Shown here: in pieces, positions 6,377 to 10,657 of the stretch | How positions within the stretch are numbered: position 1 is the first letter of the stretch | Layout of the letters: each line of letters opens with the position of its first letter | NCBI GenBank assembly: GCA_050049955.1 | Contig: JASFVG010000136.1 | Location: forward strand, 1-10,657 | DNA from: SKLM01 sp050049955 | GTDB lineage: Bacteria; Chloroflexota; Anaerolineae; B4-G1 | Length of the DNA: 10,657 nucleotides | Reading direction: 5' to 3' | The notes under the pieces: generated by a model | What the model was told of the DNA's origin: nothing | Database searches by the model: none | Seen by the model: only the letters and a program-made list of their open reading frames with translations | Translations under genes and position numbers: made by a program

Positions 6377-7186
6377 TCAGCCCTGATGCCCATTAACGCC
6401 AGCCACCGCAAACACCTCGCGCTCAAAGAACCACCGGAAGGGCGGCCAGTTGAACAGGACGTGGCGGGCAATCTGAAAGAGGATGCCCTCATCTCGGTCC
6501 TGTGGAGGTGTGTCCAGCCACACCTGTGCCCGGAATCGTGCACGAATCAGGGCCTTCCTAAGACTGAGCGGACTCTGCTCGTTCACGTGAACATCGAGGT
6601 TCGCCGGAATGATGGCACGCGGATTCCTGGGGTAGCCCCTTCCTTCACCCGTGAGGGTGCGAACGAATCGTACCACAGGGTAGGCGAAGCGGTTGTACCA
6701 GGCATTGGGCGCCGTATGGATGATCAGTCGACCCTCCGGTTGCAGCACCCGCCGTACCTCGGCCAAGGCGCGTTGCAGCTCCCAAGGCTGCAGATGCTCA
6801 ACCAGGTCGAACATGAGTACTCTGTCAAACAGGGTGCTTGGGAATGGTAGCAGCTTGGCATCCGCCACGGTGACACGGGACCCACCTTCGTGCTTCGTCA
6901 GATTGCCAGCAATGCGGACGGCAACCGGGGAATAGTCAATCCCGTACGCTTGGGCCCCGAGCCTGGCACAGTGGCTCAGGATCTCCCCGCGACCACACCC
7001 AATGTCCAGCACCATCATTCCCGGGATCACTTCGGCCGTCAAGAAGGCCTGTTCGAGCCGTCTTGAGAGGTGCTGACCCTCGGTACGCACGAACTCCTGG
7101 TAGCCTTCGCAGGCGCTCAGATAGTAGGTCTCGTCGTAGTAGTGAGCGCTGACCGGCTTCTGGTGACGCTCCTTGTCCAATTGCAC
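6377..7186 (-). CDS. Class I SAM-dependent methyltransferase
   Basis: 269 residues from GTG at 7186. A TTG two codons later (7180) has GAGG at a better 5-base distance and may be the true start; the frame closes at a stop just upstream (7204-7202). The Rossmann-type fold is shown by motif I VLDIGCGRGEIL (59-70), the acidic residue after strand 2 in YGIDYS (D84), VADAKLLPF (107-115, D109 at the adenine) and FDLVEHLQPWEL (126-137), the layout of the Methyltransf_11/25 group. The substrate is not evident; relatives act on small molecules, lipids or sugars. The C-terminal 180-269 is rich in Arg, Phe and Trp (FNWPPFRWFFEREVF) and may contact a membrane or a lipid substrate. It has a strong promoter of its own and could be the first gene of a transcript including the sortase, with a 207-base gap. 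Confidence 0.88.
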   Translation of the reverse strand: MQLDKERHQKPVSAHYYDETYYLSACEGYQEFVRTEGQHLSRRLEQAFLTAEVIPGMMVLDIGCGRGEILSHCARLGAQAYGIDYSPVAVRIAGNLTKHEGGSRVTVADAKLLPFPSTLFDRVLMFDLVEHLQPWELQRALAEVRRVLQPEGRLIIHTAPNAWYNRFAYPVVRFVRTLTGEGRGYPRNPRAIIPANLDVHVNEQSPLSLRKALIRARFRAQVWLDTPPQDRDEGILFQIARHVLFNWPPFRWFFEREVFAVAGVNGHQG

Positions 7187-7229
7187 CTCGAATGGCAGTC
7201 GTCAATCGCTGTCCGTCGCGGCGGTCAGG

Positions 7230-7258
7230 ATTATAGTTGACTGCCCTGGCTGCGTCAA
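7230..7258 (-). promoter_or_regulatory. Near-consensus promoter of the methyltransferase gene
   Basis: On the minus strand TTGACG (7258-7253, 5/6) and TATAAT (7235-7230, perfect) are separated by 17 bases. The start would be near 7223, about 37-43 bases before the start codon. It is the best-scoring promoter in the window by eye and indicates that the methyltransferase does not depend on readthrough from the LysM gene. Confidence 0.85.
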
Positions 7259-7366
7259 GCGACGCGTGCTGGGGCGTTACATCGCCTTAACTCGAATCCG
7301 TTTGGACTATGAGGGCGCACACGGGTGGGTGGATGGGAGCCCCGACAGGCACCGCCGGCAAGTGAA

Positions 7367-8515
7367 CTAGGGAGAAGGGGTGGTCGGTGGGGTTGGGCTG
7401 CGTGCGGGGGCAAACCAGAAAAAGGAGCGCGCTCTACTGGGGGAGCCAGCCTGCACGTACGATTCTTCCCCGGCTGCCCGTACGACCTGCACCTGCCAAA
7501 GGAACCCGGGCGCGTCTGGCCCTGCACTCTCTAGCAGGTCGAGCGGGACGCGCCAGGCCGTGGCACGTGTCCGCACGGTGCTTGAGACGACGCCTCCAGA
7601 GGGCTGCCACAAGGAGAGCTGATACCACTCGTCCTCCTGCAAGAGGCTCACCGAGGCCCACTGCAAGAGAATTGGGGCCTCGCCCTCGGTGAAGGCCATG
7701 CCGTCGATGGGATACAGAAGTGGGGGTGGCGCGTAGCTCGTCCAGGGCGTTGACGTAACGATGGGAATCGCCGTCGGAGAAGGGCTCGGCGTGGGCGTCG
7801 GCTGAGGGATGACAAGCGACTGGCCGATGCGGATTGTCTCGTCTCCGGGGACCAGATCGTTGGCTGTCTGCAGGAGGGCTAGGGGAACGCCGTATGCTTC
7901 AGCGATCGAGATCAGCGTCTCGCCTGGCTTCACAACGTGGACCGAGAACATACCTGGTTCCGCGAAGGCACCTGGCGGCAGCTCACCGGGCGCAAGCGTT
8001 GCCGCCGGGATGAGCAGCACTTCGCCTGCCCTGATTAGCTCTGGACTCAGTTCCGGATTGAGAGCGAGGATCTCTTCGAGGGTGATGCCGTATTCCTCCG
8101 CGATGTCGCTCAGCGTCTCGCCCTGCTGGACGTTGTGGGCGCGGGGCGGCAGCGGCGTCGGGGTCAACGTGGGCACTAGTGTTCTGGTGGGCGTAGGGCT
8201 GGTAGTGGGTGTCGCTGTAGGCGCCGAGGTAACAGCCGGCATCGTGGGCACAGCCTCAGGTTCGACGCCCAACATACTGTACAGGCCGTAACCGCCGCCG
8301 GCCAGGATGGCTATACCCAGGAGCACGGCGATCACTGATCCGACCCAGCCCGGGACGCGTCTCCTCTTCTCCTCTGGTTCTGGCGGCTCTTCCTCCCCGT
8401 CGAGGGAGGTTCCACACATCAAGCATTCCGACGCCTTGTCAGCGACTTGAAGACCACAGGCGGGACAACGACGAGGTTCTCGGGACGCAGCTGAGATGTC
8501 GGGTTCTTCACTCAT
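7367..8515 (-). CDS. Zinc-ribbon, TM and double-LysM surface protein
   Basis: 382 residues from ATG 8515. The same frame stays open to 8821, but the promoter lies inside that extension and the added residues have no domain, so 8515 is chosen despite a weak binding site (CGGAA). Order: zinc ribbon with C17-x2-C20 and C31-x2-C34 (CPACG, CLMCG); an acidic segment (40-50); TM at 56-81 after RRR; a Thr/Pro linker (85-124); LysM 1 (about 126-170, HNVQQGETLSDIAEEYGIT, VLLIP); LysM 2 (about 192-237, HVVKPGETLISIAEAYGV, SLVIP); a Pro/Ser linker (238-262); and a C-terminal beta-rich domain (265-370) with PILLQW and FLWQVQVVR. LysM modules bind N-acetylglucosamine chains of peptidoglycan, so the outside part should hold the cell wall while the zinc ribbon lies in the cytoplasm. 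Its partner is unknown; a role in wall sensing or anchoring is inferred. It ends in a short Thr/Pro tail. Confidence 0.92.
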   Translation of the reverse strand: MSEEPDISAASREPRRCPACGLQVADKASECLMCGTSLDGEEEPPEPEEKRRRVPGWVGSVIAVLLGIAILAGGGYGLYSMLGVEPEAVPTMPAVTSAPTATPTTSPTPTRTLVPTLTPTPLPPRAHNVQQGETLSDIAEEYGITLEEILALNPELSPELIRAGEVLLIPAATLAPGELPPGAFAEPGMFSVHVVKPGETLISIAEAYGVPLALLQTANDLVPGDETIRIGQSLVIPQPTPTPSPSPTAIPIVTSTPWTSYAPPPLLYPIDGMAFTEGEAPILLQWASVSLLQEDEWYQLSLWQPSGGVVSSTVRTRATAWRVPLDLLESAGPDAPGFLWQVQVVRAAGEESYVQAGSPSRARSFFWFAPARSPTPPTTPSP

Positions 8516-8536
8516 GATTCCGAATCGACGCGAGGA

Positions 8537-8564
8537 ATCATAGCATAGTTGAGTGAAAAGACAA
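8537..8564 (-). promoter_or_regulatory. Promoter of the LysM protein gene
   Basis: On the minus strand TTGTCT (8564-8559, 4/6) and TATGAT (8542-8537, 5/6) are separated by 16 bases. Transcription would start near 8530, about 15 bases before the ATG at 8515. This short leader supports the chosen start. Confidence 0.65.
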
Positions 8565-8751
8565 ACACCCCGGGCCTGCGATTCCTTGTGCTCCGTCTCT
8601 CTCGTACGTGCCCCTGATCCAGCTATACCGTGGGCTCGGGTTACCAACGACACCCGGGCAGCCGTGCTCACGGCCCTCCTACTGGACCCGGTCCCGGACA
8701 GCCTGGCAGCGCACAACGACATCGTAGCGGGCATCCGTCTGGCGTGGGCGT

Positions 8752-8779
8752 TTGCGTCTCCCGTTGGAGACAGTAGAAT
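8752..8779 (+). promoter_or_regulatory. Probable promoter of the HD-domain gene
   Basis: TAGAAT (8774-8779, 5/6 to the -10 consensus) is preceded at 16 bases by TTGCGT (8752-8757), a weak -35 box (3/6). The start would be near 8786, about 105 bases before the ATG at 8891. Confidence 0.45.
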
Positions 8780-8890
8780 GGGACGATCGCCATGTGCCAG
8801 CGGTGCAGAGCGGTGCCGCATATGTGGTCGCGCCTGCGGGGACAGAAGGTCGCTGGGATTCTAGCCGATATTGAGGGAGGGAGATCTGCT

Positions 8891-9463
8891 ATGAAGGACA
8901 CCATCACCCGGGACGAAGCCTGGGCACTGATCCAGGAGTTCGGCTGCTCGGATAACCACCGCTACCACATGCTCGCCGTCGAGGCCGCAATGCGGGCCTA
9001 CGCCGAGCATTTCGACGAGGACCCGGACCTATGGGGTGCGGTCGGCCTGGTCCATGACTTCGACTACGACGCGTTCCCCGATGACCACCCCTACAGTGGC
9101 GGGCGGATTCTCCAGGAACGTGGGTACTCCGACGAGATCGTCAACGCCGTGTTGGCCCATGGTTGGACCAATGTGCCTCGAGAGACCGATATGGCCAGGG
9201 CGCTGTACGCAGTTGATGAACTGACCGGCCTGATTGTCGCTGTCGCGGTTGTTCGCCCGTCGAAGGACATCCGCGATGTCAAGGTGAAGTCGGTGCGGAA
9301 GAAGTGGAAGGATAAGGCTTTCGCGGCGGCCATCGACCGCGGGAAGATCGCCGAAGCTGCCGAGGACCTGGGTGTCGACCTTTGGGATCACGTCGGACGG
9401 GTCCTGAGCGCGATGCAGGCTGTCGCCGGTGAGATTGGCCTCGACGGACGGCTCGCAGTCTAG
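8891..9463 (+). CDS. HD-domain phosphohydrolase-like protein
   Basis: 190 residues from ATG 8891, with GGGAGGGAGA ending 6 bases upstream. The frame extends to 8792, but that part is Arg-rich without a domain and has no comparable binding site. The HD signature is complete: H26 (YHMLAVEAAM), H55-D56 (GLVHDFDYD) and D109 (YAVDELTGLI), with H66 and H90 (VLAHGW) as possible extra metal ligands. HD proteins use these residues to hold one or two metal ions and hydrolyse phosphate esters, often of nucleotides. The substrate cannot be read from the sequence; no cyclic-di-GMP HD-GYP motif is present. The C-terminus has a Lys-rich helix (KVKSVRKKWKDKAF) that may bind nucleic acid or phosphate. It is cytoplasmic, with no signal or TM segment. 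The gene is followed by a hairpin and a new promoter, so it is probably monocistronic. Confidence 0.88.
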   Translation: MKDTITRDEAWALIQEFGCSDNHRYHMLAVEAAMRAYAEHFDEDPDLWGAVGLVHDFDYDAFPDDHPYSGGRILQERGYSDEIVNAVLAHGWTNVPRETDMARALYAVDELTGLIVAVAVVRPSKDIRDVKVKSVRKKWKDKAFAAAIDRGKIAEAAEDLGVDLWDHVGRVLSAMQAVAGEIGLDGRLAV

Positions 9464-9485
9464 AGAGCTGGGCGTTCTCAGCTTT
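9464..9485 (+). terminator. Hairpin after the HD-domain gene, probable terminator
   Basis: Directly after the stop codon, AGCTGGG-CGTT-CTCAGCT (9466-9483) forms a 7-bp stem with one G-T pair and a 4-base loop, extendable by two weaker pairs, followed by TTT. The T-run is short, so termination may be partial. Its 3' arm reaches the -35 box of the next promoter. Confidence 0.45.
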
Positions 9486-9510
9486 ACAGAGCGGGAAAAC
9501 GTGCTATACT
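9483..9510 (+). promoter_or_regulatory. Strong promoter ahead of the DUF6754-like gene
   Basis: TTTACA (9483-9488, 5/6) and TATACT (9505-9510, 5/6) are separated by 16 bases. The start would be near 9517, about 285 bases before the ATG at 9801. The -35 box shares bases with the terminator-like hairpin of the preceding gene. Confidence 0.75.
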
Positions 9511-9516
9511 GGGACC

Positions 9517-9800
9517 AACGCATTGACTATTGGGTCGGTTTCTTCGCCCGCTCGGGGAACCCTGGGGTCTCGTCGGTCGGCGGGTGAAGTGGGCTTGGGC
9601 GCACTGGACGGGCGCGTTGGGTCACCGAGCACGTTCCAGCCCCGAGGTTGATGCTAGGCGCTTTGGTCGTTGCCTTCGACAGGCTGCGACTAGGCACCGA
9701 AGGGGATACAGGGACGGGTGAGCGTGCCCATGTAGTTCTCAAGTGATCTGGACCTGCTGTGGCGGTCAAGAAGGGCGATTGACTAGGGAGACAACGGGCT
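9517..9800 (+). ncRNA. Hairpin-rich leader or small RNA upstream of the DUF6754-like gene
   Basis: The promoter at 9483-9510 would produce about 285 bases of transcript before the next gene. Two stems stand out: CGCCCGC (9546-9552) with GCGGGTG (9580-9586), 7 pairs including one G-U; and GTCG-tt-GCCT (9666-9675), loop TCGAC, AGGC-tg-CGAC (9681-9690), 8 pairs around a small internal loop. The hexamer CTAGGC occurs on both sides of the second stem. Reading frames here (for example from 9530, Trp- and Arg-rich) do not look like protein. I do not recognise 6S RNA, RNase P RNA, tmRNA or a known riboswitch. It could be a long untranslated region or an independent small RNA. Confidence 0.35.
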
Positions 9801-10559
9801 ATGGGTACCTTCCTTAGCACCGGAGCAGGGGCCATCGTCCTGCTGCTTCTTAGCATATCGGTCCTTGTCGGGCTCACTATTCTGCGTCGCCGCGGGGGGC
9901 TGGAGCTCCAGGTTCGGGAGCTGGCTGCCTTTGAGACTCTGCAGCAAGAGCTGGGTCAGGCAACCGAGAGTGGAAAGCCCATACACCTGGCCTTGGGTAG
10001 CGGATCCCTCGGCAGTGGCGACACCATCACCTCCCTGGCAGGGCTCCAGATGCTAGAAGGGCTGGTGGACGCAGCCGTATCGTATGACGTCCCCCCGATC
10101 ATCACCGTCGGCGACCCTACCCTCTTGCCATTGGCGCAGGATATGCTCCGGCGAGCCTACGAGCGGAGACAGATCCCCGAGCTGTATTCCCCCACCAACG
10201 TCCGTTTTGTGGCACCGTCCTCCCTGGCCTATGCCGCCGGGGCTATCGCAACAGGGGCTCCGGAGGACTTCGCAGCTACTGTGACGGTGGGGGCTTTCGG
10301 TTCGGAGGTGTCGCTCCTGGCCGAAGCGAGTGACCGAAGGATGTCCCCTCAGCTTGCGGCTGTCGACAGTGTTCAAGCGATTGGCGCCCTCTACCCTGCT
10401 GTCGATCGCCTGGCTGTCGGGGAGGAGCTCTACGCAGTGGGGGCCCAAGTCACTGGAGAGCAGAGATACGTCACCAGTCTGATTGCTCAGGACATCCTGC
10501 GAGTTACTGTGGTCGCGGCCATCCTGGTCGGGGCGGTGGTAGCATTGGTCGGCGGATAG
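9801..10559 (+). CDS. DUF6754-like membrane protein
   Basis: 252 residues, ATG 9801, AGGGAG ending 10 bases upstream. A TM segment at 8-28 (GAGAIVLLLLSISVLVGLTIL) is followed by RRR, so the central domain 33-230 is probably cytoplasmic; a second TM at 233-251 (VTVVAAILVGAVVALVGG) closes the protein. The domain shows SGKPIHLALGSG (57-68), TSLAGLQMLEGL (77-88), DPTLLPLAQDMLRRAY (105-120), NVRFVAPSSLAYAAG (133-147), GAFGSEVSLLAE (164-175), VGEELYAVGA (206-215) and a late QDILR (230-234), the order I recall for the DUF6754 family of Chloroflexota. The family has no known function to my knowledge. The repeated Gly-rich turns suggest an alpha/beta fold that might bind a ligand. It is slightly shorter than the family members I recall. 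The next gene starts 57 bases downstream on the same strand. Confidence 0.82.
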   Translation: MGTFLSTGAGAIVLLLLSISVLVGLTILRRRGGLELQVRELAAFETLQQELGQATESGKPIHLALGSGSLGSGDTITSLAGLQMLEGLVDAAVSYDVPPIITVGDPTLLPLAQDMLRRAYERRQIPELYSPTNVRFVAPSSLAYAAGAIATGAPEDFAATVTVGAFGSEVSLLAEASDRRMSPQLAAVDSVQAIGALYPAVDRLAVGEELYAVGAQVTGEQRYVTSLIAQDILRVTVVAAILVGAVVALVGG

Positions 10560-10616
10560 CGGGAAAACGCAGCTGGTTCGCCAGGGGCATTGAGCGGCAC
10601 AGGGTCAAGTAGCGCA

Positions 10617-10657
10617 ATGGGAAGCATCATCAGGAAGTGGATACCGATCACAATAGC
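10617..10657 (+). CDS. Start of a further gene, cut by the right edge
   Basis: ATG at 10617 opens a frame that is still open at the window end (13 full codons). The first residues, MGSIIRKWIPITIA, have a positive start followed by hydrophobic residues, as in a signal anchor or first TM helix. The ribosome binding site is poor (AGGGT about 12 bases upstream). Same strand and a 57-base gap suggest co-transcription with the DUF6754-like gene. The product cannot be named. Confidence 0.45.
   Translation, partial: MGSIIRKWIPITI

Larger units (their letters stand above)
8516..8890. other. Gene-free divergent region between LysM and HD-domain genes
   Basis: 375 bases holding the minus-strand LysM promoter (8537-8564) and the plus-strand promoter of the HD gene (8752-8779). 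The middle, about 8570-8750, has only frames of odd composition without ribosome binding sites, and I see no tRNA, repeat or clear hairpin there. Confidence 0.6.

Noticed and set aside
8150..8250. Repetitive DNA in the LysM gene as a tandem repeat or CRISPR-like array
   Set aside because: It encodes a Thr/Pro-rich linker; the period is irregular and there are no spacers.
8570..8750. Possible tRNA or small RNA around GGGTTACC and CACCCGGG
   Set aside because: No cloverleaf, T-loop consensus or promoter orientation fits.
8516..8821. Upstream extension of the LysM gene to an ATG at 8821
   Set aside because: The promoter at 8537-8564 lies inside it, and the added residues are Arg/Ala-rich without a domain. 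The zinc-ribbon protein begins naturally at 8515.
8792..8890. Upstream extension of the HD gene to an ATG at 8792
   Set aside because: The strong GGAGGG site directly before 8891 and the Arg-rich extension argue for the shorter protein.
9530..9721. 63-codon plus-strand frame in the leader of the DUF6754-like gene
   Set aside because: It starts with TTG without a binding site, is Trp/Arg-rich and overlaps predicted stems, so it is more likely untranslated RNA.

Overview
The window looks like a chromosomal segment of a GC-rich member of the Chloroflexota, probably of the Anaerolineae type. This is an inference from protein style. There are extracellular linkers of repeated Thr-Pro, a sortase with a long charged cytoplasmic N-terminus followed by a very small single-pass membrane protein, a zinc-ribbon/TM/LysM protein, and a DUF6754-like protein. 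Promoters close to the sigma-70 consensus (TTGACA/TATAAT type, 16-17 base spacers) are easy to see in the gaps. I found no rRNA, tRNA, CRISPR array or insertion sequence.

Layout. (1) 1-1295, minus: the 5' part of a secreted papain-family (C1A) cysteine peptidase that runs off the left edge inside a lectin-like domain. (2) 1296-1752: a gene-free regulatory region with a promoter and an 18-bp perfect dyad for the peptidase, and two tandem plus-strand promoters with a structured leader of about 270 nt. (3) 1753-4861, plus: a small XRE-type repressor-like protein, a membrane-bound GAF histidine kinase of the NarL/DegS type, and a multi-pass membrane protein with a CPBP-like arrangement of His/Glu motifs that starts on the base after the kinase stop codon. 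(4) 7186 down to 4928, minus: a SAM-dependent methyltransferase, then a sortase and a 79-residue membrane protein that form a tight pair. (5) 8515-7367, minus: a zinc-ribbon/TM/double-LysM surface protein. (6) 8891-9463, plus: an HD-domain hydrolase, divergent from the LysM gene. (7) 9464-9800: a terminator-like hairpin overlapping a strong promoter, then an untranslated leader or small RNA of about 280 nt. (8) 9801-10559, plus: a DUF6754-like protein with a TM segment at each end, followed by the first codons of another gene at the right edge.

The common theme is the cell envelope: a secreted protease, sortase, LysM anchor, a membrane sensor kinase and several membrane proteins. The kinase has no response regulator next to it in the window. 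The items most worth a second look are the XRE/kinase/putative intramembrane-protease cluster with its leader, the hairpin-rich transcript in front of the DUF6754-like gene, and the palindrome covering the peptidase promoter. No single feature clearly amounts to a wholly new system; these are candidates.
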